Assembly: GCA_900541645.1 (NCBI GenBank)
Contig: UQKQ01000017.1
Location: forward strand, 1 to 34,537
From: an uncultured Collinsella sp.
GTDB lineage: Bacteria > Actinomycetota > Coriobacteriia > Coriobacteriales > Coriobacteriaceae
Length of the DNA: 34,537 bases
Direction: 5' to 3'
The notes below the pieces were generated by a model. The model saw only the letters and a list, made by a program, of their open reading frames with translations. It was not told the origin of the DNA and made no database searches. The translations under genes and the position numbers were made by a program. This document shows positions 9,021-17,093 of the stretch, one piece after another. Within the stretch, counting starts at the first letter, position 1. Every line of letters begins with the position of its first letter.

Positions 9021-10583
9021 ATGGCATTCGTTTCACTCGCCATCATCGCACTCGTGGCCTTTGCAAGCCCCTTCATCGCCTCGGCGATTCCCGGAAAACC
9101 CGTTCCCGAGACGGTCTTTTTGCTCGTGTTTGGTGCGGTGCTGGGACCTCATATGCTCGGCATTATCCATGTAGATGCCGAGGTCTCGCTCGTGTCCGAG
9201 CTCGGCCTGGCCTTTTTGTTCCTACTTGCCGGCTTTGAGATCGATCCCAAGAACATCACGGGCGTCGAGGGGCGTTACGGCATGGCGACGTGGGTCGTCA
9301 CGTTTGGCATCGCCTGGCTTGCCGTGCGCTTTACCCCGTGGTTTTCGGTCAGTCATTTTGATGGCATCGCCGTGACGCTGGCGTTGACCTCGACGGCGCT
9401 TGGGGCGCTCATGCCCATCTTGCGCGAGCGGTCGCTTGCTGGGACGCGCGTCGGCGATTCGATTCTTGCCTATGGTACGTGGGGCGAGCTCGGGCCCGTG
9501 CTCGCCATGTCGGTGCTGCTGTCTGCCCGTACGGGTGTCGAGACGCTGTTGATCTTGGGGCTGTTCGCCGTGGTGTGCGTGCTGCTTGCCGTGGTCCCCA
9601 GTCGCTCCAAGCGTATTGGCAGCCGCTTCTTTGCCTTTATTCAGGAGCGCGCCGATACGACTTCTCAGACGTTCGTGCGCCTCACAGTGCTCATCCTGGT
9701 CACGCTCGTGGCGTTTTCCGCCATTTTTAGCCTCGATATCGTGTTGGGCGCTTTTGCCGCGGGCTTTGTCCTGCGCTATATCATCCCCGAGGGCAACCAT
9801 ACGCTCGAGCTTAAACTCGATGGCCTTGCCTATGGCTTTTTGATCCCGGTGTTCTTTACCGTGTCGGGTGCCAAGATCGACCTGACTGCTGTAGCATCGC
9901 GCCCCGGCTTGCTCGTGGGCTTTATCGTGGCGTTGCTGGTTATCCGCGCCGTGCCCATTCTTATTTCTATGAGCATTTGTCCTGCGACGCGCGATGTGTC
10001 GGCGTATGGCCGCATTACCGTGGCCCTGTACTGCACCACGGCGCTGCCGATTATCGTCGCCGTGACGAGCGTCGCTGTCAACGCCGGCGCATTATCACAG
10101 GGCGTCGCTTCGGTTATGGTGGCGGCCGGCGCCATCACGGTGTTCCTGATGCCACTGCTCGCGCAGCTCTTCTACCGCGTGGTCGATGCCGCGCCGGTTG
10201 CCGCCGTGGCAGAGGTTGCCGAGCATCCATCCGATGCGCTCGACATCCTGCGTGCCCATCACGATTTGGCGAGCCTGCTCGCACGCGAGCACGAGCTGCT
10301 GACATCGCATGGCCATGGTCGCGTATTCGAGGGCCTGCCTACGCTCGATACGATTGCCGAGCGTCTTTCCGCCGAGGCAGCGAGCGGCCACATCGATGCC
10401 CGCATCGTGGACGCGGCGCACCTGCTTGCCGATAAGACCTATGGAGACGAGGTCGACCCGTCCGAGCTGACTCCGCGTGAGCGCCGCCGCCTGGAGCGCG
10501 CCAAGCTCGCTGTGCGCGAATACCGCCGCCGCATGCTGGAGCTCTATGCGCGCGAAGAAGCCGAAGACGACGACGGTAAGTAG
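9021..10583 (+). CDS. CPA2-family cation:proton antiporter
   Basis: A 520-residue protein. The first 390 residues form about 12 membrane helices of the Na+/H+ exchanger (CPA2/KefB-like) fold: PGKPVPETVFLLVFGAVLGP, LGLAFLFLLAGFEID, LALTSTALGALMPILRE, and the ion-site helix SLDIVLGAFAAGFVLRY. The C-terminal 130 residues are soluble, helical and highly charged (PRERRRLERAKLAVREYRRRM), and are not the nucleotide-binding TrkA-N domain of KefB/KefC, so regulation is different or unknown. The likely job is K+ or Na+ exchange for protons in pH or osmotic balance. GAGAAAGG precedes the ATG. It is divergent from purL. Confidence 0.87.
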   Translation: MAFVSLAIIALVAFASPFIASAIPGKPVPETVFLLVFGAVLGPHMLGIIHVDAEVSLVSELGLAFLFLLAGFEIDPKNITGVEGRYGMATWVVTFGIAWLAVRFTPWFSVSHFDGIAVTLALTSTALGALMPILRERSLAGTRVGDSILAYGTWGELGPVLAMSVLLSARTGVETLLILGLFAVVCVLLAVVPSRSKRIGSRFFAFIQERADTTSQTFVRLTVLILVTLVAFSAIFSLDIVLGAFAAGFVLRYIIPEGNHTLELKLDGLAYGFLIPVFFTVSGAKIDLTAVASRPGLLVGFIVALLVIRAVPILISMSICPATRDVSAYGRITVALYCTTALPIIVAVTSVAVNAGALSQGVASVMVAAGAITVFLMPLLAQLFYRVVDAAPVAAVAEVAEHPSDALDILRAHHDLASLLAREHELLTSHGHGRVFEGLPTLDTIAERLSAEAASGHIDARIVDAAHLLADKTYGDEVDPSELTPRERRRLERAKLAVREYRRRMLELYAREEAEDDDGK

Positions 10584-10597
10584 TCGATACTTTCTCG

Positions 10598-10769
10598 GGG
10601 AAGCCGCGTCCCGCTTTGAAGGCTCGGAACGGGATGTGGTTTCCGAAACGGGGGCCGTTGGGAAGCTGTGTCCCGGAATGGGCGCTCAGAGTGGGATGCA
10701 GCTTCCGCAAGGAGGTCCTGGGGGAAACCGTGCCCCGTTCTGATCCGAAATACTGGGACATAGTTTCCC
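10598..10769 (+). repeat. Three 62-bp tandem units of alternating inverted motifs (BIME-like)
   Basis: A 16-bp motif close to GGGAAGCTGTGTCCCG occurs at 10598, 10660 and 10722. Its reverse complement, close to CGGGATGTGGTTTCCG, occurs at 10630, 10692 and 10754. Both series have an exact 62-bp period, so the copies alternate in direction about every 31 bp. Many differences between paired arms are C-to-T or A-to-G changes that keep G-U pairs in forward RNA. The array fills the gap between the antiporter stop and the terminator at 10786. The layout resembles alternating REP elements. Confidence 0.8.
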
Positions 10770-10785
10770 TTTCATAACAGGAGAA

Positions 10786-10825
10786 GGCGCGCTGTCTGCA
10801 GTTGATTCAGACGGCGCGCCTTTTT
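10786..10825 (+). terminator. Rho-independent terminator after the antiporter gene
   Basis: GGCGCGCTGTCTG (10786-10798) pairs with CAGACGGCGCGCC (10808-10820) through one mismatch and is followed by five T. It ends forward transcription before the convergent dehydrogenase gene. Confidence 0.9.
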
Positions 10826-10867
10826 GGTTGAGCTATGTTGAAGCTTGAAGCCAAAGCTTGTGGCTCC

Positions 10868-11617
10868 TTAGGAGCGGGCGGCTCCGTCGACGGGGAGCAC
10901 GGCGCCCGTGACATAGGAGGACATGTCGCTCGCCAGGAAAACAAAGGCGTTGGCGACATCCTCGGGCTCGCCCATGCGACCCAGCGGAATGGTGGCGATG
11001 ATGGGCTTAATAACCTCTTCGGGCAGGTTGGCGACCATATCGGTCTTGGTTACGCCAGGTGCGACGGCGTTGACGCGAATGCCCATGGGGGCGAGCTCGC
11101 GCGAGAGCGACTGGACCATGCCGTTGACGGCAAACTTGGACGTGGGATAGCCGACGCCGGAGGGCTGACCGTACTTGGCGACCATCGAGCTCGTGGTGGT
11201 GATGGTGCCGCCGTGGCCGGCCTCGGTCATGATCTTGGCGGCAGCCTGGTGGCCATTAAAGACGGCGACGACGTTGAGGTCCATGACCTTTGCAAACTCC
11301 TCGGCCGTGTAGTCCAAAAGGGGCGAGCGCTGGGAGATGCCGGCATTGTTGACGACCGTGTCCAGGCCGCCCATATCGGTGGCAGCTTGGGTAAAGGCCT
11401 CGGTTACGGCCTCGAGCGAGGTGAGGTCGCAGGAGCGGCCCCAGACCTTGGCCTCGGGATAGGCGGCCGCCAGCTTCTCAACGGCTGCGTCGGCAGTTTC
11501 CTGGCGCGAGCCAAAGACGGTGACGGCGGCGCCCTCCTCGATAAAACGGCAGGCGATGGCATAGCCGATACCGCGCGTGCCTCCGGTGATGATTGCTTTC
11601 TTGCCCTCGAGCAACAT
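10868..11617 (-). CDS. Short-chain dehydrogenase/reductase resembling BaiA-type 3-alpha-hydroxysteroid dehydrogenase
   Basis: A 249-residue classical SDR. The cofactor loop is TGGTRGIG (11-18), the structural motif NNAG follows at about 90, and the catalytic Ser/Tyr/Lys are at about 143/144, 157 and 161 (SGVGYPTSK). From recall, several segments match clostridial BaiA bile-acid 3-alpha-HSDHs unusually well: AAYPEAKVWG then DLTS, VFNG, SGVGYP, RMGEPEDVAN and the PVDGA end. After the second strand it has Ser37-Arg38 where NAD-specific BaiA has an acidic residue, which suggests NADP(H). A FabG-like 3-oxoacyl reductase remains possible. The ATG at 11617 has AGGAAG upstream. It is separated from hom by a strong terminator and so has its own transcript. 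Confidence 0.85.
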   Translation of the reverse strand: MLLEGKKAIITGGTRGIGYAIACRFIEEGAAVTVFGSRQETADAAVEKLAAAYPEAKVWGRSCDLTSLEAVTEAFTQAATDMGGLDTVVNNAGISQRSPLLDYTAEEFAKVMDLNVVAVFNGHQAAAKIMTEAGHGGTITTTSSMVAKYGQPSGVGYPTSKFAVNGMVQSLSRELAPMGIRVNAVAPGVTKTDMVANLPEEVIKPIIATIPLGRMGEPEDVANAFVFLASDMSSYVTGAVLPVDGAARS

Positions 11618-11768
11618 AGTGCTTCCTCTCATCGCGGGCGGACATTCGCAGCACAGCGTAGCGGTAGCCGGAATCGGCCGCGTTTGCATATCGGTGAACG
11701 GTAGCCCGCGTTACCGATGAACGGCTCGTGCAAATGCCGCTTTGCCGCTGTGCTTAGAAGCCGGATAG
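11618..11768. other. Intergenic region upstream of the dehydrogenase
   Basis: This stretch should hold the dehydrogenase promoter on the reverse strand. It contains an extended imperfect dyad: AGCACAGCG at 11650-11658 faces CGCTGTGCT at 11746-11754, with further pairing inside (AGCGG with CCGCT). Two related segments, ATCGGTGAACGG and CCGATGAACGG, stand near its centre. No open frame or known RNA was recognised. Confidence 0.4.
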
Positions 11769-11802
11769 AAAAGGGCTCCCGTCCCACATAGGACGGGAGC
11801 CC
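11769..11802 (-). terminator. Rho-independent terminator of hom
   Basis: On the reverse strand GGGCTCCCGTCC pairs perfectly with GGACGGGAGCCC (12 bp, six-base loop) and is followed by TTTTC. It lies 33 bp past the hom stop codon. Confidence 0.92.
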
Positions 11803-11834
11803 CCCGAGGCACGTATTGTTAAGCGGGTGTTGGA

Positions 11835-13178
11835 CTAGTTGGCCATAACGCCTTCGGTCCAGGCCTCGACGTCCTCGATACGCAGGACGTTGGCGACCTC
11901 GGCCACGCAGTCGACGCTGGCAAGCTCGGCGGCGGCAGCCTGGACGTTCTTCTCGAGCGCGCGGTGCGTCAGGAAGATGACCGAGCAGGCATCGCTGACG
12001 CCCGACTTGCCGTCCTCGACCTGGTTGATGAGCGAGATCGAGATGTTGTGCTTGGCAAAGATGTCGACCGTCTCGGACAGGGCGCCCACGCGGTCGGCGA
12101 CCTTCAGGCGCACATAGTACTTGGTCTGGAGCTCGTCCATGGGCTTAAAGGCGAGGTTGTGGCCATAGGGCTCAATCTCGGGCAGCGGAGCCACACCGCG
12201 GCTGATCTGCTCGGAGAGCGACAGGATGTCGCCCACGACGGCACTCGCGGTGGGGAAGGAGCCTGCGCCGGCACCGTAGAACATGGTCTCGCCCACGGCG
12301 TCGCCCACCACGTAGACGGCATTCATGGCGCCGTTGACCTTGGCGAGCATATGGTCTGCCGGGATGAGCGTGGGGTGCACGCGAACGTCGACGCCGGCGT
12401 CGGTGTTGCGTGCGATGCCCAGCAGCTTGATGGTGTAGCCGAGCTCGCGGGCCTGGGCAATGTCCTCGGCGCCGATGGTACGGATACCCTGCTGGTAGAC
12501 ATCGTCGGTGGTCACGCGGGTGCCAAAGCCGATGGAAGCGAGGATTGCCGTCTTGCTGGCGGCGTCGAAGCCGTCGACGTCGGCGGACGGGTCGGCCTCG
12601 GCATAGCCCTTTGCCTGGGCGTCGGCGAGCACGTCAGCGTAATCGGCGCCCTCGGCGTCCATGCGCGACAGGATGTAGTTGGTGGTGCCGTTGAGAATGC
12701 CAGCGATGGTCAGGATCTTGTTGCCCACCAGGTCGTGCTCAAGCGTGCTCACGATGGGGATGCCACCGCCGCAGCTGGCCTCGCACTTAATCTGCACGCC
12801 GCACGCGCGCGCCTTCTCGGCGAGCGTCTCGACATGACGGCCCAGCAGGGCCTTGTTGGCAGAGACGACGTGCTTGCCGTTCTCGAAGGCGGTGGTGAAG
12901 ATTTCGGTCGCGGGGTGCTCGCCGCCGATGAGCTCGACGACGATATCGACGGCGGGGTCGGTGACGACGTCATGCCAGTCGCTCGTAAAGGCCTCGCGCT
13001 CAATGCCTGCCGCCTCGGCCTGCTCCCAAGCAAGCGCGCAGGCGCGGGTCAGCTTAAGGTCGATGCCGTAGGCGGCCAGGTACTCATCGTGGTGGCTCTT
13101 GATCAGACGGGCCACGCCGCCGCCGACGGTTCCCAGACCGATGAGGCCGACGTTCACGGTGCGCAGGGGTTCGCTCAT
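11835..13178 (-). CDS. hom: Homoserine dehydrogenase with C-terminal ACT domain
   Basis: A 447-residue NAD(P)-dependent homoserine dehydrogenase, reducing aspartate semialdehyde to homoserine for threonine and methionine. The dinucleotide loop is GLIGLGTVGGGV near residue 11. Family motifs follow: VSANKALL, EASCGGGIPIVSTLEHDLVGNKI, GILNGTTNYILS and GYAEADPSADVDGFDAASK, the last holding catalytic Lys and Asp positions. The C-terminal 90 residues (YYVRLKVADRVGALSETVDIFAKHNISI) are an ACT domain, usually for threonine feedback. AAGGAG precedes the ATG at 13178. thrC and thrB do not follow; the gene is alone between terminators. Confidence 0.95.
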   Translation of the reverse strand: MSEPLRTVNVGLIGLGTVGGGVARLIKSHHDEYLAAYGIDLKLTRACALAWEQAEAAGIEREAFTSDWHDVVTDPAVDIVVELIGGEHPATEIFTTAFENGKHVVSANKALLGRHVETLAEKARACGVQIKCEASCGGGIPIVSTLEHDLVGNKILTIAGILNGTTNYILSRMDAEGADYADVLADAQAKGYAEADPSADVDGFDAASKTAILASIGFGTRVTTDDVYQQGIRTIGAEDIAQARELGYTIKLLGIARNTDAGVDVRVHPTLIPADHMLAKVNGAMNAVYVVGDAVGETMFYGAGAGSFPTASAVVGDILSLSEQISRGVAPLPEIEPYGHNLAFKPMDELQTKYYVRLKVADRVGALSETVDIFAKHNISISLINQVEDGKSGVSDACSVIFLTHRALEKNVQAAAAELASVDCVAEVANVLRIEDVEAWTEGVMAN

Positions 13179-13390
13179 AGATAGCTCCTTCGTGCATCTT
13201 ATGGATGGATTAACTGCTTAAAGGTTGAGTGCATTCTAGCGTGAAGTGCAGGCGCGTGCTTGCCTGGCAGCGGGAGCAGCACAAAACGCCACCCCCGAAA
13301 CGCTGCGGAAACATTGGAAACACACTCGCTACAAACGAACTTCCGTAACAAACTGTCAACGTTTGCACCATAAGGTTTGCCCTGTACCGC

Positions 13391-13524
13391 AAGACGGCAT
13401 GGACGGTCCGAGGGCTTCGACACCTCTCTTGCCGAGGGTGTGCTGCTCATGACCCCGTTCTCCGCCGACGACGAGAAGAACGCCGACTTCGGTGATTCAG
13501 GACGGCAAGTATATTGCCGTCTAA
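13391..13524 (+). pseudogene. Decayed duplicate of the livK 3' end
   Basis: The 81 bases at 13411-13491 match livK at 14634-14714 with only two differences, encoding GFDTSLAEGV..SADDEKNADF. Just upstream, the GACGGCATGGACGG stretch also matches, but about nine bases of livK are missing between the two parts. Directly after the block, GTGATTCAGGACGGC..TAA (13492-13524) reads VIQDGKYIAV-stop in another frame, matching the livK C-terminus (YVITDGKYVQA). So about 230 internal bases are gone and the frame is broken. This is the remnant of a second binding-protein gene in tandem with livK. Confidence 0.88.
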
Positions 13525-13795
13525 GTGTGCATAAAGCGCAACCGATGAGGCAGTTTTATTCAGGGCGGGGGCGCTTGTAACAGAATGGAAACATTACTTT
13601 TACATAATAAAGTGGCATTACTGCATAAAATAGTAGAAATACGCAGAACTATGGATAAATGAACAAATCCAAAGAAAAGTTGAAATAATCGCCACTTTTC
13701 CCAACTAAAGCGTCTACTATTTTGCGAACGCCGAACACGGCGAAGGATGGCCTGTCGGGCAACCAAAACCCGACGAGATTTGAGAGGAGAGCCGC
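13525..13795 (+). promoter_or_regulatory. AT-rich promoter and structured leader of the liv operon
   Basis: A 270-bp segment much richer in A+T than its surroundings, directly before livK. It holds nested inverted repeats: AAAATAGTAGA (13627-13637) with TCTACTATTTT (13713-13723), exact over 11 bp, enclosing GAAAAGT (13674-13680) with ACTTTTC (13694-13700). Then come two compact GC hairpins, CGCCG-aaca-CGGCG near 13729 and GTCGGG/CCCGAC near 13754-13774, before AGGAG and the ATG. Probably the promoter and regulatory leader; no known riboswitch or T-box consensus was recognised. Confidence 0.5.
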
Positions 13796-14983
13796 ATGTC
13801 GAGCCTCACCGGTAAGTCATTGAACCCTGTTATGAATCGCAGGAGCGTTATCGCGAGCGCAGCAGGTCTGGGGGCGATGTCCATTCTAGCGGGCTGCTCC
13901 TCCAACGGCGGCGACAGTGGTTCCGCTTCGGGCGACGCTTCGTTTAAGATCGGCACCATCGGCCCGCTGACCGGCGCCAACGCGTCCTACGGCAAGTCTG
14001 TTACCCAGGGCGTCGAGCTTGGCTGCAAGGACTTCTCCACCAAGGAGCTGCCGCTTGCCAGCAAGGCCGAGGATGACCAGGCCGATGGCGAGAAGGCCGT
14101 CAACGCCTTCAACACCCTGCTCGACTGGGGCATGCAGGCCCTCGTCGGCCCGACCACCACGGGCGCGTCGGTTGCCGTTGCCGCCGAGTGTGGTAACGAC
14201 CCCAAGACGTTCATGATCACCCCGTCCGCGTCCTCCGAGGACGTCACCGACGGCAAGGATTGCGTCTTCCAGGTTTGCTTCACCGACCCCAACCAGGGCG
14301 TCAACGCTGCCAAGTTCCTGGCGCAGAAGTATGCGGACGAGAAGTTCGTGCTGTTCTATAACTCCGGCGACGCCTATTCTTCGGGTGTCGCGGATGCCTT
14401 TAAGGTTCAGGCTGCTGAGTCCAAGCTCGAGATTGTCGACGAGGAGACCTTTAAGGACGACTCCGCCACGAGCTTTACCAACCAGCTGACCAAGGCCAAG
14501 CAGGCAGGCGCCACCATGATTTTTGCGCCGATCTACTACACGCCGGCGTCCGTCCTGCTCAAGAACGCCAAGGACATGGGCTACGACGTCAAGATGATGG
14601 GCTGCGACGGCATGGACGGCATCCTGGGCGTTGAGGGCTTCGACACCTCTCTTGCCGAGGGTCTGCTACTCATGACCCCGTTCTCCGCCGACGACGAGAA
14701 GAACGCCGACTTCGTTAACGCTTACAAGGATAAGTACGGCGATACCCCCGACCAGTTTGCCGCTGACGCCTACGACGGCGTGCACGCGGTGGCCGAGGCC
14801 GTCAAGGAGGCCGGTCTTGGTGTCGACGCCGATCCGACCGAGGTCGCCGAGAAGCTGTCCAAGGCTATGCTCAAGATTACCGTTGACGGTCTGACCGGCA
14901 AGCTCACCTGGAACGATAAGGGCCAGGTCCAGAAGGAGCCCACGGCGTACGTCATCACCGACGGCAAGTACGTACAGGCCTAA
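13796..14983 (+). CDS. livK: Branched-chain amino acid ABC transporter, substrate-binding lipoprotein
   Basis: A 395-residue periplasmic-type binding protein (peripla_BP_6 / Leu-Ile-Val family) anchored as a lipoprotein. The N-terminus has NRR, a hydrophobic stretch and the lipobox LAGC, with the lipidated Cys at about 34, then a Ser/Gly linker. The binding fold begins at FKIGTIGPLTGANASYGKS, and a ligand-site region VGPTTTGASVAVAAEC follows near residue 120. AGGAG precedes the ATG at 13796; an ATG at 13832 would also leave the lipobox intact but lacks a ribosome site. It leads the operon of two permeases and two ATPases. A decayed copy of its 3' end lies 270 bp upstream. Confidence 0.94.
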   Translation: MSSLTGKSLNPVMNRRSVIASAAGLGAMSILAGCSSNGGDSGSASGDASFKIGTIGPLTGANASYGKSVTQGVELGCKDFSTKELPLASKAEDDQADGEKAVNAFNTLLDWGMQALVGPTTTGASVAVAAECGNDPKTFMITPSASSEDVTDGKDCVFQVCFTDPNQGVNAAKFLAQKYADEKFVLFYNSGDAYSSGVADAFKVQAAESKLEIVDEETFKDDSATSFTNQLTKAKQAGATMIFAPIYYTPASVLLKNAKDMGYDVKMMGCDGMDGILGVEGFDTSLAEGLLLMTPFSADDEKNADFVNAYKDKYGDTPDQFAADAYDGVHAVAEAVKEAGLGVDADPTEVAEKLSKAMLKITVDGLTGKLTWNDKGQVQKEPTAYVITDGKYVQA

Positions 14984-15014
14984 TTGGCCGCCTTACATAG
15001 AGCGGTTTTGATCC

Positions 15015-15080
15015 CAAGCAGGGGAGGTTTTGGCCTTCCCTGCTTGCTTGGTATCTAGGGACGATGTAACGTCCCTGTTT
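15015..15080 (+). terminator. Two hairpins between livK and livH, probable partial terminator
   Basis: CAAGCAGGGGAGG (15015-15027) pairs with CCTTCCCTGCTTG (15034-15046) through one G-U. AGGGACG (15057-15063) then pairs with CGTCCCT (15070-15076), followed by GTTTC. Such structures after a binding-protein gene commonly allow it to be made in excess over the membrane parts by partial termination or 3' protection. That role is inferred here. Confidence 0.65.
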
Positions 15081-15122
15081 CATACATCAACTGGAAACCT
15101 ATTCGAAAGGGGGATGTGGAAC

Positions 15123-16004
15123 ATGACAGTCTTTATCCAATACCTGGTCAACGGCCTGTCCATGGGCAGCGTCTACGCCATCATCGCGTTGGGCTACACC
15201 ATGGTCTACGGTATCGCCAAGATGCTGAACTTCGCTCACGGCGACGTCATCATGGTCGGTGCCTATGTCTCGTTCTGCGCCACGTCGTATCTCGGCCTCC
15301 CGGGCTGGGCATCTGTAATTCTCTCTTGTGTGGTCTGCACGGTTCTCGGTGTTCTCATCGAGGGTCTGGCATACAAGCCGCTGCGCCAAGCAGGCCCTCT
15401 GGCCGTTCTGATCACGGCCATCGGCGTGTCTTACTTCCTGCAGAACGCCGCGCAGCTTCTGTGGGGCGCCACGCCCAAGAACTTCACTTCGCTCGTCACC
15501 TTCCAGGTGCCGGAGTTCTTGGCCAAGTTCAACGTAAGCGCCGTCTCGCTCGTCACCATCGTCGCCTGCCTGGTTATCATGGCCGGCCTGATGTTCTTTA
15601 CAGGCAAGACCAAGATGGGCAAAGCCATGCGCGCCGTGTCCGAGGACAAGGCCGCCGCTCAGCTCATGGGCATCAACGTCAACCGCACCATCTCGATGAC
15701 GTTCGCCATCGGCTCCGCCCTTGCCGCCATCGCCGGCGTGCTGCTGTGCTCCTACTCGCCGGTGCTGCAGCCCACGACGGGTGCCATGCCTGGCATCAAG
15801 GCCTTCGATGCCGCTGTCTTCGGTGGCATCGGCTCCATCCCCGGTGCCTTTGTCGGTGGCATTCTCATCGGTATCATCGAGGCGATGGCACAGGCTTATA
15901 TTTCCACGAGCCTTGCCAACTCCATCGTCTTTGGTGTTTTGATCATCGTCCTGCTCGTCAAGCCTGCCGGCCTCTTGGGCAAGTACGTCCCCGAGAAGGT
16001 GTAG
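15123..16004 (+). CDS. livH: Branched-chain amino acid ABC transporter permease LivH
   Basis: A 293-residue inner-membrane permease, the usual LivH size. It starts FIQYLVNGLSMGSVYAIIALGYTMVYGIAKMLNFAHGD, the hallmark N-terminus of LivH (YALIALGYTMVYGI..NFAHGE). The coupling region for the ATPases is in GKAMRAVSEDKAAAQLMGINVN, and the end GVLIIVLLVKPAGLLG is typical. The ATG at 15123 has AAGGGGGA upstream; the ATG at 15114 abuts that site and is less likely. It is followed directly by livM with no gap. Confidence 0.94.
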   Translation: MTVFIQYLVNGLSMGSVYAIIALGYTMVYGIAKMLNFAHGDVIMVGAYVSFCATSYLGLPGWASVILSCVVCTVLGVLIEGLAYKPLRQAGPLAVLITAIGVSYFLQNAAQLLWGATPKNFTSLVTFQVPEFLAKFNVSAVSLVTIVACLVIMAGLMFFTGKTKMGKAMRAVSEDKAAAQLMGINVNRTISMTFAIGSALAAIAGVLLCSYSPVLQPTTGAMPGIKAFDAAVFGGIGSIPGAFVGGILIGIIEAMAQAYISTSLANSIVFGVLIIVLLVKPAGLLGKYVPEKV

Positions 16005-17093
16005 GTGAGCGTTATGAAGTTTCTTAAAGACAAGCAGACGCGTCACGACTTTGTTACGTACGCCATGTGCCTTGTGGCGTTCGCCATCGTGTTCTTTATG
16101 CAGTCTAACCACATGATTCCGCGCATGATCGCCGGTCAGCTGGTTCCCATCACGGCCTATATCGTCATGGCTATCTCCCTTAACCTCGTCGTCGGCATCG
16201 CGGGCGACTTGTCGCTGGGCCACGCGGGCTTTATGAGCGTCGGCGCCTATACAGGCATCGTTACCGCGGTCGCCCTCGAGAGCGCCGTTCCCTCCGATCC
16301 GATACGTCTTGTCATCAGCATCGTGGTCGGCGCCATCGCTGCCGCCATCCTGGGCTTCTTGATCGGCATCCCGGTCCTTCGCCTGAGCGGCGATTACCTG
16401 GCTATCGTGACGCTGGCCTTTGGCGAGATTATCAAAGAGATCGTCACCTGCCTTATCGTGGGCGTCGACTCCCACGGCCTGCATGTGATCTTTAACATCA
16501 CGGGCAACTCCACGATCGACGACCTGCACCTGCTCGAGGACGGCACCGCCATCATCAAGGGCGCCCAGGGCGCCTCGGGCGTGTCGACGTACTCGACCTT
16601 CCTTGCCGGTGCCATCTTGGTCATGGTCGCACTCGTGATCGTGCTCAACCTGGTGCGCAGCCGTACCGGCCGTGCCATCATGGCCGTGCGCGATAACAAG
16701 ATTGCAGCCGAGTCCGTAGGCATCTCCGTCACCGAGTACCGCATGATCGCCTTCGTGGTTTCCGCCGCTCTCGCCGGCGCTGCCGGAGCCCTCTTCGGCG
16801 GCAACTTCTCGCAGCTCTCCGCCACTAAGTTCGACTTCAACACGTCGATTCTGATTCTGGTGTTCGTGGTCTTGGGCGGTCTGGGCAATATGCGCGGCTC
16901 CGTCATCGCAGCGGCGTTGCTCACGGTACTTCCCGAGCTGCTCCGTCAGTTCTCGGACTACCGCATGCTCATCTATGCCATCGTGCTGATCCTGGTCATG
17001 ATCTTTACCAACAACCCGCAGCTTAAAGCGTTCTTCGGTCGCGTCAAGGACCGTTTTGCTTCCAAGAAGGAGGTGGCAGCCGATGCCCAGTAA
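16005..17093 (+). CDS. livM: Branched-chain amino acid ABC transporter permease LivM
   Basis: A 362-residue membrane protein with about nine helices, the second permease of the transporter. Family landmarks are ISLNLVVGIAGDLSLGHAGFMSVGAYT near residue 60, LRLSGDYLAIVTLAFGEII near 125, and the cytoplasmic coupling loop GRAIMAVRDNKIAAESVGI. The last 20 residues are charged and cytosolic. Two starts are plausible: GTG at 16005 with GAGAAGG upstream, adjoining the livH stop, or ATG at 16014 with AGGTGA. Its end overlaps livG by 11 bp, indicating coupled translation. Confidence 0.94.
   Translation: MSVMKFLKDKQTRHDFVTYAMCLVAFAIVFFMQSNHMIPRMIAGQLVPITAYIVMAISLNLVVGIAGDLSLGHAGFMSVGAYTGIVTAVALESAVPSDPIRLVISIVVGAIAAAILGFLIGIPVLRLSGDYLAIVTLAFGEIIKEIVTCLIVGVDSHGLHVIFNITGNSTIDDLHLLEDGTAIIKGAQGASGVSTYSTFLAGAILVMVALVIVLNLVRSRTGRAIMAVRDNKIAAESVGISVTEYRMIAFVVSAALAGAAGALFGGNFSQLSATKFDFNTSILILVFVVLGGLGNMRGSVIAAALLTVLPELLRQFSDYRMLIYAIVLILVMIFTNNPQLKAFFGRVKDRFASKKEVAADAQ

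Noticed and set aside
10598..10769. Possible CRISPR array
   Set aside because: Repeat copies alternate in strand and are diverged, spacers are about 15 bp and non-unique in character, and there are no cas genes.
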